In this document: one piece after another, positions 26,773-36,399 of the stretch | Layout of the letters: each line of letters starts with the position of its first letter | How positions within the stretch are numbered: position 1 is the stretch's first letter | Source: Anaerolineae bacterium | GTDB lineage: Bacteria > Chloroflexota > Anaerolineae > Anaerolineales > Villigracilaceae | Direction of reading: 5' to 3' | DNA: 42,265 nucleotides | Assembly (NCBI GenBank): GCA_022616105.1 | Contig: JAKEFL010000231.1 | Coordinates: forward strand, 1 to 42,265 | Notes under the pieces: model-generated | The model's database searches: none | The model's input: the letters and a program-made list of their open reading frames with translations, nothing else | Told to the model about the DNA's origin: nothing | Position numbers and translations under genes: made by a program

Positions 26773-26935
26773 GTCCGCTTTAGCGGGGTTTGTACGAATA
26801 GCACGGGGGTTTATCCCCGTGCGAGCAATGTCTGGCGGAATTCATCATGCGCGCAAATTGTGAGTCATCCCCTCGTTACCCGCACGGACGTCAACGTCCG
26901 TGCTACACTACACCTACAAAGACGGCTGAAGCCGC
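26771..26935. repeat. Cluster of short hairpin repeats downstream of recQ
   Basis: gtccgctttagcgggg; gcacgggggtttatccccgtgc (26801-26822); gcacggacgtcaacgtccgtgc (26882-26903); cggctgaagccg. Confidence 0.7.
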
Positions 26936-26956
26936 CTACTTAAAGGAAAATAAGAA

Positions 26957-28045
26957 ATGCCCGAATATCCCGAATATGTGCATAAAACACTCGCCCGTGC
27001 GCGGGAGGAAGGTCAATGGCACGCGGCACAGTCAGACGCCGCGGGGTTGTGTTTTGATGTACTCGCGCTCTTCCCTGATTGCGAAGAAGCGAAGGAACTG
27101 GTCTATGAACTCTTTTGCGATGAATGGACAATTTATGATAACCGCGTTGCGGTTCAACAAAACATTGATGAATGGGACGATCGCCCGTGGCAACAACGCC
27201 GCAGGCTGGCATTGTCTTATCGCTTCATGAGTCGCTGGGATGGCAAGTATGAAACCAAAATGGACAGGGGCGGACCTAAAGATGTGCGAAAGATTCTCGA
27301 TGATGGAAAAATGGAATTGCTCGGCGCATATTGTCTTGGAGATGAGGAATGTACAGATTATGCCTGGTCCATTTTTGCGGATGCTATTCACAAAGCCAAA
27401 GACCCACAATCAACCTTGTTCTGGATCGGATGGCAATATGCCGACCTTGGCTTCTTTGCAGACGCGGCAGAAGCGCTCGGCGAATTATGCTCGCGTTTCA
27501 ACGATGCAGATGCAAGACGCCTTCTTGCTGAGGTCGTCTGGTGGCGCGACAATGCCCATCGCATTCCGTGGATTCCGCCTGCGGGTGATGGCTCACGGTA
27601 TGATCGAATGATAAAACAAATTGACCCCAATGCCCTTACAACACGGGAATATATTCAAAGAACGCGCAACGAAAATCAAAAGGAGCGCATCGCACCGTAT
27701 CGTCCCAGCATTGACAAACAACTGGCGAATCTTTTCAACCGATCCATTCCTGATAAAAAAGAACTGCCTGCCTCCACCCTTGTAGATTGGAGTTTCCTGG
27801 ATCAGGATGACGGTCAACCCGGCGAACTCCCTGATTGGGCGAAAAGGCAAATCAAACGACTCGAACGCCTCAAAGATGACGATGATGTGTCGAAGGAAAT
27901 GATCGAGCACATGATTCAAACACACAAATGGACGCGCAACATCCCGCCTCCCTCCACGCCGCCTCGTTACGACCCGAACGAGCCGCCTTTCGATCCAAGT
28001 GAATTTCTTGGCGATGCAGATCTCGATTTGGATGATGACGACTGA
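26957..28045 (+). CDS. Hypothetical protein, possibly TPR-like, with acidic C-terminus
   Basis: Long ORF; helical repeat-like N-terminus; ends FLGDADLDLDDDD. Confidence 0.75.
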   Translation: MPEYPEYVHKTLARAREEGQWHAAQSDAAGLCFDVLALFPDCEEAKELVYELFCDEWTIYDNRVAVQQNIDEWDDRPWQQRRRLALSYRFMSRWDGKYETKMDRGGPKDVRKILDDGKMELLGAYCLGDEECTDYAWSIFADAIHKAKDPQSTLFWIGWQYADLGFFADAAEALGELCSRFNDADARRLLAEVVWWRDNAHRIPWIPPAGDGSRYDRMIKQIDPNALTTREYIQRTRNENQKERIAPYRPSIDKQLANLFNRSIPDKKELPASTLVDWSFLDQDDGQPGELPDWAKRQIKRLERLKDDDDVSKEMIEHMIQTHKWTRNIPPPSTPPRYDPNEPPFDPSEFLGDADLDLDDDD

Positions 28046-28056
28046 TTTGAAATGAT

Positions 28057-28080
28057 GCCGCTCCCTGGAGCGGCTTTTTT
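28057..28080 (+). terminator. Rho-independent terminator
   Basis: gccgctccctggagcggctttttt. Confidence 0.9.
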
Positions 28081-28131
28081 GTAACTTCTGCAATGCTATA
28101 ATCCGCACATCTTTTGGGTAAGAGATATTGC

Positions 28132-29406
28132 ATGAATTGCATGAGGAACCTTCTTACAAGGAACTGGCTCCAGGACTTATCAGACCAGCAAAAGGATGTT
28201 TTGCTGGGTCTCTTTATAGTTTTGGTAGTCGCTGTTTTATATTACTTTCAATGGGCTTTTTATTTAACAGGGCTTGAAGGAAGCAAAGTCAATGTAGATC
28301 AGCCCGAAAGATATTTTTGGTGGGCAAATGACTCGCGCAGTTATCGTTCGGCAGGCGAATGGCTATTTGGACGTGAGGTTACAAATGCAATTGGAGAACG
28401 TCCCTGGCTTTACCCGTTCATGCTGGGACTGGCTCGCACACTTTTCGGGGGCAATGCAGAAGGGGTAATATGGGTCAGTCAATTTTTGATGTGGCTTGTA
28501 AGCGGACTCTTCATCTATATTGCACTGCAAAACGGCACAAAGTCTACAATACTCTCGATGACCGGAGCGGGCATCTTCTTCTCGCATCCATCTCCACTGA
28601 TCCTTACTTTCCATGGAATGACGGAATCATTGAACATCCTTTTGATCGCGATCTTATGCTGGGTCCTGATCACAGAAATTGAGGACCGCTATTATTTTGT
28701 TATCCTGCTCGTAAGCCTTGCAACTGTAACGAAACCAATTTATTTGTTATTCCTGGTTATGCTGATTATCTATGTCATAGCGCAACACAAACAAACTCCA
28801 AGATTAAGACAAATTGGAATCGTCGCTTTACTGCTTATCCCGATTTGGATTCAGCTTATTCTATCGACGCTTGCAATCGGAAAGCCAACAATTTCCACCA
28901 TTGGAGCATATACTTTCAAAAATTATTTGGTGGCAGATGTCCATCTTCGAGTAGAAGGACTCGAATGGCGCGAGAGCACAAAGGTAATTGAGGATTGGGA
29001 TCTGCAAAAACAAGTGACATATTTATGGCAACATCAGAGAGAAACCGCGCTGGCTTATCGTCGTCATATCATCGACTCAAATTTGTGGACTGGCTCTTTC
29101 TTTACACTCGGCGAGGGAAATCGGTTGGCTGAGTTTGCCCGCACAGCCAACGCGATTGCGGCCTACCTCCACCTGCTGATGCTTCCAATCGTGATCTACT
29201 ATCTTGTGTCATCGAAGTATTGGGATAATAAAGAGACGATTGCTCTGCTTTACATCTGTTTTGTGATCCAGCTCTTGACCAGTGGAATATCCACTGGTCA
29301 AGAGGACAGGTTGATGATTACTGCTTTGCCGCTGTGGATTGTTGCTTATTTTTTGGTATATACAAGTTTCCGAATTTATCCATTCCCTAACAATACCAGG
29401 AACTGA
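28132..29406 (+). CDS. Multi-pass membrane protein (ArnT/PMT-like glycosyltransferase topology)
   Basis: Many hydrophobic helices; no definitive motif recognised. Confidence 0.6.
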   Translation: MNCMRNLLTRNWLQDLSDQQKDVLLGLFIVLVVAVLYYFQWAFYLTGLEGSKVNVDQPERYFWWANDSRSYRSAGEWLFGREVTNAIGERPWLYPFMLGLARTLFGGNAEGVIWVSQFLMWLVSGLFIYIALQNGTKSTILSMTGAGIFFSHPSPLILTFHGMTESLNILLIAILCWVLITEIEDRYYFVILLVSLATVTKPIYLLFLVMLIIYVIAQHKQTPRLRQIGIVALLLIPIWIQLILSTLAIGKPTISTIGAYTFKNYLVADVHLRVEGLEWRESTKVIEDWDLQKQVTYLWQHQRETALAYRRHIIDSNLWTGSFFTLGEGNRLAEFARTANAIAAYLHLLMLPIVIYYLVSSKYWDNKETIALLYICFVIQLLTSGISTGQEDRLMITALPLWIVAYFLVYTSFRIYPFPNNTRN

Positions 29407-29645
29407 CTTTGCGTTGATCCCCAAATAATCTACAGAAATTCCACTTCGACACGATTTCGCTCGTCAGCGCACCTGGTCCTTTCCCAACTGAGTAGGAAAG
29501 TCATCACAACTAAAAATCATCATCAGGGCCCGGAAAGGTTTTTGAAATAAAGGCAGCAATTTAGGTGAGTTATTAAAACAAAAGCCGTGTATACAACTAC
29601 CCAATTTTCACCCATCTGCTTTAACTTTTAATCTCATTCTAATTC

Positions 29646-29702
29646 TTAAGAATGTTTTAAGAACTTATTTAGAGCAACTTAAGAGCATTCGGCTAATATT
29701 AT
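29646..29702 (+). promoter_or_regulatory. Four tandem 11-bp repeats followed by a -10-like box
   Basis: TTAAGAATGTT/TTAAGAACTTA/TTTAGAGCAAC/TTAAGAGCATT at 29646, 29657, 29668, 29679; TATTAT at 29697-29702. Confidence 0.65.
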
Positions 29703-29842
29703 AGTTGAGAGCCAAGTTTCCAGCATAGCTGGTATTTGGCGCTTATAGGCATTGCGTTAGCAATCAATGTTGATGGGAAATAATTTGGCATCAGCCAAAG
29801 TATCCCAAGTCCGAAAACCAATTTTTCGAGGAGGTTTTTGCT

Positions 29843-32800
29843 ATGATGAGTTCGATTGTTCGATCAAGTTTGAAATATCAATTCCTGGTGATTACGATTG
29901 CCGTCACGCTGATGGCATTCGGCCTCACCCAATTCCGCGGGATGCCGGTGGATGTCCTGCCGGAGTTCTCTCCGCCTTTTGTCGAGATCCAGACTGAGGC
30001 GCTGGGGCTTTCCGCGGAGGAAGTAGAGCAGATGATCACTGTTCCCATAGAGCAGGACCTGATGGCCGGCGTGGCATGGCTCGATGTCATCCGCTCCGAG
30101 TCCGTACCAGGTCTATCATCCGTGCTTATCTACTTCGAACCTGGGACCGATCTCTATCGTGCACGCCAGATGGTGACTGAGCGCCTTGCGCAGGCCGCAA
30201 TCGCCATCCCGCATGTATCCAAGCCGCCGACAATGATCCAGCCTCTGTCGTCACAGAGCCGGTTCATGATTGTCGGTCTCTCTTCGCAGGAACTGTCCCT
30301 GATCGAAATGTCCGTGCTTGCGCGTTGGACGATTGCCCCTCAGTTGATGGGCGTACCCGGCGTGGCACATGTGGCCATCTGGGGTAACCGCGATCGCCAG
30401 CTTCAAGTGTTGGTTGACCCTAAGCAACTTCATGAGCAGGGTGTTTCACTCGACCAGGTGGTCGCTACTACAGGAAATGCCCTCTGGGTCTCGTCCTTGA
30501 CCTATCTCGAGGCTTCATCGCCCGGCACCGGTGGCTTCATCGATACACCCAATCAACGGCTTAATGTCTGGCATGTTTTGCCAATTTCCTCCGCTGAGGA
30601 TCTTGCCAAAGTCCCCGTGGATGGTACAGAAGGGCTGCGCCTGGGGGATGTGGCTCAAGTGGTGGAAGATCATCAGTTGTTGATCGGGGATGCAGTCGTT
30701 AACGAAAACCCCAACCTTTTGTTGGTGATCGAAAAATTGCCTGGTATCAATACTCTGGAAGTGACACGCGCTGTGGAAGCTGAGCTGGCGGGCTTGCAGC
30801 CTGGTCTGCCTGGTGTCCAATTTGATGCCACGCTTTTCCGCCCGGCAACCTTTATCGAAATGGCAATCTCTAACCTCACCCGCACTCTGGTCGTTGCCGC
30901 GCTGCTTGTAGTTCTGGTACTGGGTATGTTCCTTTACGGATGGCGCGCTGCATTGATCAGCCTGGCAGCTATCGTGGTATCCCTGTTCGCTGCCCTTTTC
31001 GTGCTCTATATGCGGGGCGAAACTCTCAATTCAATGGTGATTGCAGGTCTGGCAGTGGCACTCGGTCTCGTGATTGATGATGCCATCATCGATGTTGAAC
31101 GTATTATACAGAGTCTGCGCCTAAACCGCCAGCAAGGTGGACTCAGATCAGCTCCCGCTGTGATCCTCGGAGCGATAGGCGAAACGCGCAGTGCGCTCTT
31201 CTTCGCTACCCTGATTACGCTGCTGGCGATCTTGCCGGTCTTCTTCATCCAGGGTGTTTCTGGTGCATTATTCCAGCCCATGGTTGTTTCTTATGCACTG
31301 GCTGTTCTGGCTGCCATGATTGTGGCAGTGACCGTTACACCGGCACTGAGTATGCTCCTCTTATCAAAGACAAACCTCTCACTCCGGGAATCAGCATTTG
31401 TTGCCCGGCTGCAGAGCGGTTATGACCGGAATTTGTCACGGACTGTTAAGAGTCCAGGGCTTGCCAACACTGCCATTGTAGTCCTCGTGGTGGCAGCGCT
31501 TGTTGCGCTTCCATTCCTGGTGGAAGAAAATACGGCACTTCCTACATTCAGAGAACCTTATCTCACGGTCCGGTTTGAAGCCGCGCCGGGCACATCCCAG
31601 CCTGAGATGAACCGTATCGTGTCCCGCGCCAACAACGAATTGCGTAGTATTTCCGGCGTGAGCAATGTCGGTGCCCATATCGGCCGCGCCGTGTTTGGGG
31701 ATCAGACAGGCAATGTCAATTCTGCGGAACTTTTCGTCAGCATCGATCCTAATGCAAACTATGATGCAACAGTAGCCGCAGTTCAAAATGTAATAAATGG
31801 ATATGCCGGAGTGGATCGCGAAGTGCGCACCTACGTGCAACAGACTCTCAGCCAGCCGCAGACCAGCACCGCATCTGATCTCACCGTGCGTGTATATGGT
31901 GAGGATCATGCTACCCTGCGCGCTGAGGCACAAAAGTTGCAGCAGGTTTTGGCCAAGGTAAATGGCGTGGCTGATCCGCGCGTAATCCTCACCGCGGATG
32001 AACCTTCCCTGGAGATCGAGGTCGATCTGGCTGCAGCGCAAAAATTTGGCGTCAAACCTGGCGATGTCCGCCGGACTGCTGCAATCCTTTTGTCCGGAAT
32101 TCAGGTCGGCAGCCTTTTCGAGGACCAGAAAGTATTCGATGTAGTCGTCTGGGGCGAGCCTCAGCTGCGTCAGAACGTCTCGAACATTCATGATCTGCTG
32201 ATCGATGTTCCAGGTATTGACACTGCTCCTGGCACACAAGTGCGTCTGGGAGACGTTGCCGAAGTGCGCATCGTGTCATCTCCAACTGTGATCCATCGCG
32301 AAGCTGTTTCGCCATACCTGGATATTGCCTTTGGTGTCGAAGGTCGAAATGCCAACGCTGTGGCCCAGAACGTGACTGCCGCCCTCCAGAATTACCCCTT
32401 CCCGCTCGAATATCACGCGGAAGTTGTAAATGATTACGGAGCCCGGCAGGCCGCTCAGCAAAGTATCATCATCGCCAGCCTTGTTGCCATTCTCGGGATT
32501 TTCCTGCTCCTGCAGGCTTCTTTCAGGAGCTGGAAACTGGCTGTGGCTGCGGTCATCACCCTGCCTGCAGCGTTGTCTGGTGCCATATTGGCAGACCTGT
32601 TGGGGAATGGTGGTGCAGTATCGCTCGGTTTGATGATGGGCTGCCTTGCAGTGGCAGGCATCGCGCTCCGCAACAGTATCATGCTGGTCAACCACTATCA
32701 GAATCTCGAAGAGCAACAGGGTGAGAACTTTGGTCCAGAATTGGTGATGCGCGGCTCACGAGAACGAATGTCGCCCATCCTGATGAACGCCCTGGCAACT

Positions 32801-33007
32801 GGTTTGGCCTTCCTGCCCTTTGTGCTCTTCGGCAATATACCCGGGCACGAGATTGTGCGCCCCATGGCTATCGTGATTATAGGCGGCCTGATTACTTCGA
32901 CCTGGTTCAACCTGTTCGCCATGCCTGCCTTGTACCTGCGCTTTGGCGCCAGCCGTGAAGCCGATCTTGGCTTCCAGCAAGTCACAGCCGTCGCAGCGGA
33001 CGATTAG
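29843..33007 (+). CDS. Efflux RND transporter permease subunit (RND-1)
   Basis: FRGMPVDVLPEFSPPFVEIQTEALGLSAEEVEQMITVPIEQ; GLVIDDAIIDVERI; PGHEIVRPMAIVIIGGLITST. Confidence 0.95.
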   Translation: MMSSIVRSSLKYQFLVITIAVTLMAFGLTQFRGMPVDVLPEFSPPFVEIQTEALGLSAEEVEQMITVPIEQDLMAGVAWLDVIRSESVPGLSSVLIYFEPGTDLYRARQMVTERLAQAAIAIPHVSKPPTMIQPLSSQSRFMIVGLSSQELSLIEMSVLARWTIAPQLMGVPGVAHVAIWGNRDRQLQVLVDPKQLHEQGVSLDQVVATTGNALWVSSLTYLEASSPGTGGFIDTPNQRLNVWHVLPISSAEDLAKVPVDGTEGLRLGDVAQVVEDHQLLIGDAVVNENPNLLLVIEKLPGINTLEVTRAVEAELAGLQPGLPGVQFDATLFRPATFIEMAISNLTRTLVVAALLVVLVLGMFLYGWRAALISLAAIVVSLFAALFVLYMRGETLNSMVIAGLAVALGLVIDDAIIDVERIIQSLRLNRQQGGLRSAPAVILGAIGETRSALFFATLITLLAILPVFFIQGVSGALFQPMVVSYALAVLAAMIVAVTVTPALSMLLLSKTNLSLRESAFVARLQSGYDRNLSRTVKSPGLANTAIVVLVVAALVALPFLVEENTALPTFREPYLTVRFEAAPGTSQPEMNRIVSRANNELRSISGVSNVGAHIGRAVFGDQTGNVNSAELFVSIDPNANYDATVAAVQNVINGYAGVDREVRTYVQQTLSQPQTSTASDLTVRVYGEDHATLRAEAQKLQQVLAKVNGVADPRVILTADEPSLEIEVDLAAAQKFGVKPGDVRRTAAILLSGIQVGSLFEDQKVFDVVVWGEPQLRQNVSNIHDLLIDVPGIDTAPGTQVRLGDVAEVRIVSSPTVIHREAVSPYLDIAFGVEGRNANAVAQNVTAALQNYPFPLEYHAEVVNDYGARQAAQQSIIIASLVAILGIFLLLQASFRSWKLAVAAVITLPAALSGAILADLLGNGGAVSLGLMMGCLAVAGIALRNSIMLVNHYQNLEEQQGENFGPELVMRGSRERMSPILMNALATGLAFLPFVLFGNIPGHEIVRPMAIVIIGGLITSTWFNLFAMPALYLRFGASREADLGFQQVTAVAADD

Positions 33008-33039
33008 TTAATACGGTTGAAATTAATAAAACGAAACAT

Positions 33040-34071
33040 GTGAGCAAAATGAATCCAAGAATAGATTCCAAGATAACAAGCCCTCAGCCTGAAGTTTTGG
33101 TGGCTGAGGGCCTCCAAAAGTCCTATGATAAGAGACATGCACTTCAAGGGTTGACATTAACCTTGAGGGAAGGGCGCATCCTGGGCTTCCTAGGTCCGAA
33201 CGGCGCCGGAAAAACGACCTCCATTCGCATCCTCACCACGATGATCACGCCCGACGCAGGCTCCTTCTCTGTGGATGGCATCAGTTCCGACCATCCTCAG
33301 GAGATTCGCCGCAGGATTGGCGTTCTGCCGGAAAACCTGGGATTCCCCAGGCAAATGACAGGGATGGAATACCTGACCTTTTTCGGCCAGCTCTACGGTA
33401 GAAGCGCGGCAAATGCCAGAGAAACTGCCAAGGCTCTCCTCGAGGATGTGGGCATGACCAACAGGGCAAAGTCCCTCATCGGCAGTTACAGCCATGGGAT
33501 GAAACAAAGAATTGGCATTGCACGTTCCCTGATCAATGACCCGGTGGTTGTTTTCCTGGACGAACCAACGTTGGGATTGGATCCTCGTGGCCAACAGGAA
33601 CTGTTGGAACTGATCCAGCGCATCGCTCGAGAGCGAGGAACCGGCATCATCCTATGCAGCCATCTTTTATCTGAGATCGAGAATGTTTGCGACGATGTGG
33701 TCATCCTGAACCAGGGTCAAATCGTTGCACGTGGGACAGTAGCTGATGTCATAGGCCGCACACAGCAAAATATTGTTCTGAAAAATTCCATGCGCATCCA
33801 AGTGCCGCCCGACTATGTTGCAAAGGCAAAACAGGCTTTGAAAGCCACCATGCCGAATGTCATCAAGGTGAACTCCATCAGCGAGACGGAAGGCTGGATA
33901 CGCGCGGAACTTGTGGACGCGGCAAATGGAAATTCCGATAAGACCTACCTGATCAATAATACCATTCTGAGTTCGCTTATTCGCGCCAAGATCCCGATCT
34001 TGAGTTTTGTGGTCGAAGGCGGCAAACTACAGGATGTATTCCTGCACCTGACCGAGGAGACGATCAGATGA
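33040..34071 (+). CDS. ABC transporter ATP-binding protein
   Basis: Walker A FLGPNGAGKTT; YSHGMKQRIGIARSL; VVFLDEPTLGLDP. GTG start. Confidence 0.95.
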   Translation: MSKMNPRIDSKITSPQPEVLVAEGLQKSYDKRHALQGLTLTLREGRILGFLGPNGAGKTTSIRILTTMITPDAGSFSVDGISSDHPQEIRRRIGVLPENLGFPRQMTGMEYLTFFGQLYGRSAANARETAKALLEDVGMTNRAKSLIGSYSHGMKQRIGIARSLINDPVVVFLDEPTLGLDPRGQQELLELIQRIARERGTGIILCSHLLSEIENVCDDVVILNQGQIVARGTVADVIGRTQQNIVLKNSMRIQVPPDYVAKAKQALKATMPNVIKVNSISETEGWIRAELVDAANGNSDKTYLINNTILSSLIRAKIPILSFVVEGGKLQDVFLHLTEETIR

Positions 34072-34913
34072 GCAATGTCACTGCCAGCCTGAATGATAAA
34101 CAAGCTAGCCAGCGCCGGGCAGAATCCTTTGGGCGCGGGGCGCCGGCCTGGTGGCTTATGTTCACAAGGGAACTCGCCGATCTCTGGATTGGCGGGAAAG
34201 CCCTGTACCTGATTCTCGCTTACAGCCTATTTCTTGGATTCCAGTCTTACGCCCAGGTAAAGACTAGTGAGACCAGCTTTATTCCCCCAAAGGAAATGGT
34301 ATTCGCCACATTGCAGGGTGTCATCTATATGAGCGGACTGATCGGGATGATTATCGGAGCAGATAGCATCAGTGGCGAACGAGAACGAGGCACTCTGGAG
34401 GCACTGCTGCTCACACCGGCGAGCCGAAGGCAGATGCTCCTCGGCAAATTCCTTGCTGGACTGTCTCCCTGGCCAATCGCCCTGCTTATTGCCATCCCCT
34501 TCTTCCTGATGCTGGCTCAGGGGGATCCGATTTTCGGTCAGGCCCTGTATTGGGGCAGCATCGTGGGAACCCTGCTTGCAATCGGCTTTACTGGCCTGGG
34601 AATGCTGGTCAGTTTCTGGTCGAACTCCAACCGGGTCAGTTTCTTTGTAAGTTTGGGAATTTATATCGTGCTCCTGCTCCCCTCTAGTTGGCCTGGCAGA
34701 ACCGTGAGAGGAACCGTGGCAAAGGTCTTCCAAAGATTGAACCCAATCGAAGGTCCGATTAATGAATTTCTGCCAAAAATTCTCGTAAACAATCGGCACT
34801 TTTCTGAGTACGCGCACTGGCTGTGGACGCCAGAAGTATTTGCCGGCGTGATAGTACTGCTGCTCTTCCTCTATGCAGGTGCCCGACTCAGCATAGAGGC
34901 GAGACAACGATAG
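34068..34913 (+). CDS. ABC-2 type permease (permease A)
   Basis: ADSISGERERGTLEALLLTPASRRQMLLGKFLAGLSPWP and multiple TM helices. Confidence 0.9.
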   Translation: MSNVTASLNDKQASQRRAESFGRGAPAWWLMFTRELADLWIGGKALYLILAYSLFLGFQSYAQVKTSETSFIPPKEMVFATLQGVIYMSGLIGMIIGADSISGERERGTLEALLLTPASRRQMLLGKFLAGLSPWPIALLIAIPFFLMLAQGDPIFGQALYWGSIVGTLLAIGFTGLGMLVSFWSNSNRVSFFVSLGIYIVLLLPSSWPGRTVRGTVAKVFQRLNPIEGPINEFLPKILVNNRHFSEYAHWLWTPEVFAGVIVLLLFLYAGARLSIEARQR

Positions 34914-34936
34914 TTATTTTTTTAGGAGAATTTCGA

Positions 34937-36358
34937 ATGAAAAGTATGACAATGCAGCAGGTCAGTAAAACTAAGATTGAACCCTGGCGGCCAGCGGTGC
35001 CTGCTTCGTGGGTTATGCTTACAAGCGAACTCACCGATCTCTGGGTGGGAGGCAAGGCACTATACCTTATTCTCGCCTATAGCATTATGCTCGGAATCCA
35101 AACCTTCGTCCTGGCAACCAATTTCGAACTGAGTTTGTTCACGCCGCAAGAAATGGTCTTCGAGATCCTAAAATCTTCCATTCAGGTAAGCCTGCTGATC
35201 GGATTGATCATTGGCTCCGATAGCATCAGCGGCGAACGCGAGCGGGCCACACTTGAAGGGTTGTTGCTTACACCCGCCAGTCGCAGGCAAATTGTCCTTG
35301 GCAAATTCCTCGCCTCACTCTCCCCTTGGCCCGCGGCTCTATGTATCTCTCTACCCTTCATATTCGTCCTCGCTCAAGGCGAAGTAGCCCTTGGTCCGGC
35401 GTTTCTTTGGAGCGCCCTCGTGGGCATTCTCCTGGTTCCCGCCTTTACCGCGCTGGGGATGATCGTGAGCTTCTGGTGTAACTCAAACAAGACCAGTTTC
35501 TTCATTAGCCTCGGAATCTTCCTGGTCGTCATCCTAATGGGACAGGTGATTGGAACCACCAGAGTAGGTGTGTTCGGTCAAATGCTTCTATTTATCAACC
35601 CTATCCCATCCGGCTTTGATTTCCTTTCGAAGATGCTGGTCGCTAACGGCACCTTTGCTGAATTCTGGATTTATCTGAAGGCGTCTTTTGTCTTTACTGC
35701 CGTGGTGATAGGATTTCTCTTCTATTACCTTAGCCCAAGACTCATGGTTGAGGAAGGAAGGATGAGCAGACTCTGGTCGAAGTTGAGCCGAAGGGTTGGT
35801 TTGGCGGTGATCGTCTGTCTTGTGCTAGCCCCGAGCGTGACTTCTGCTCAGGCTCTCTACCAATCTGAGGCAGGCGATTTGCAGATGTCTATCAGTATTC
35901 ATTCCATACAAGGGAAAACCGGCGACACAATCAATTTCGATACGGTCGTGACCAATACCAGCGCACAGCAATCCCCGCCAGTGATTGCAGCAATGAACAT
36001 CATCAATTTGAGCAAAACAGGAGACGTGGTCGATCCGGAAGATTGGTCGCCCCAACGAACCCAATACATCGATTCCCTGGGGCCCAATCAATCCACTACA
36101 CTTTCCTGGACTGTTAATGCTGTCTTGGATGGTGATTTCATGGTCTACGTTGTCGGAATTCCCCAACCTCAAACTGCGGAGGACTCCAGCCAGGTCGTTG
36201 CCAGTCCGGGCTTGCATTTATCGGTAGAAAAATTCACCAGTCTCAACCCCAGCGGCATCCTCCCGTTTGTGATTGGCGTACCAGTGGTCTTAGTGATTGC
36301 CATCTCCCTGTTGTTCCGGATGCGGCGCAGGCAGATTGACACGGGCGGTTCATCGTGA
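34937..36358 (+). CDS. ABC-2 type permease (permease B) fused to an extracellular beta-rich domain and C-terminal TM
   Basis: SDSISGERERATLEGLLLTPASRRQIVLGKFLASLSPWP, then GDTINFDTVVTNTS...LGPNQSTTLSWTVNAVLDGDFMVYVVG and final TM ILPFVIGVPVVLVIAISLLF. Confidence 0.9.
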   Translation: MKSMTMQQVSKTKIEPWRPAVPASWVMLTSELTDLWVGGKALYLILAYSIMLGIQTFVLATNFELSLFTPQEMVFEILKSSIQVSLLIGLIIGSDSISGERERATLEGLLLTPASRRQIVLGKFLASLSPWPAALCISLPFIFVLAQGEVALGPAFLWSALVGILLVPAFTALGMIVSFWCNSNKTSFFISLGIFLVVILMGQVIGTTRVGVFGQMLLFINPIPSGFDFLSKMLVANGTFAEFWIYLKASFVFTAVVIGFLFYYLSPRLMVEEGRMSRLWSKLSRRVGLAVIVCLVLAPSVTSAQALYQSEAGDLQMSISIHSIQGKTGDTINFDTVVTNTSAQQSPPVIAAMNIINLSKTGDVVDPEDWSPQRTQYIDSLGPNQSTTLSWTVNAVLDGDFMVYVVGIPQPQTAEDSSQVVASPGLHLSVEKFTSLNPSGILPFVIGVPVVLVIAISLLFRMRRRQIDTGGSS

Positions 36359-36399
36359 ACCACTCAAAACATTTTTCAAATTTATATTGGAGGTATCAA

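Noticed and set aside
31436-32239. 267-aa minus-strand ORF inside RND-1
   Set aside because: Antisense to a strongly conserved RND gene; composition looks like a reverse-complement artefact.
34227-34907. 226-aa minus-strand ORF opposite ABC permease A
   Set aside because: Entirely antisense to a recognised gene, no motif or plausible RBS seen.
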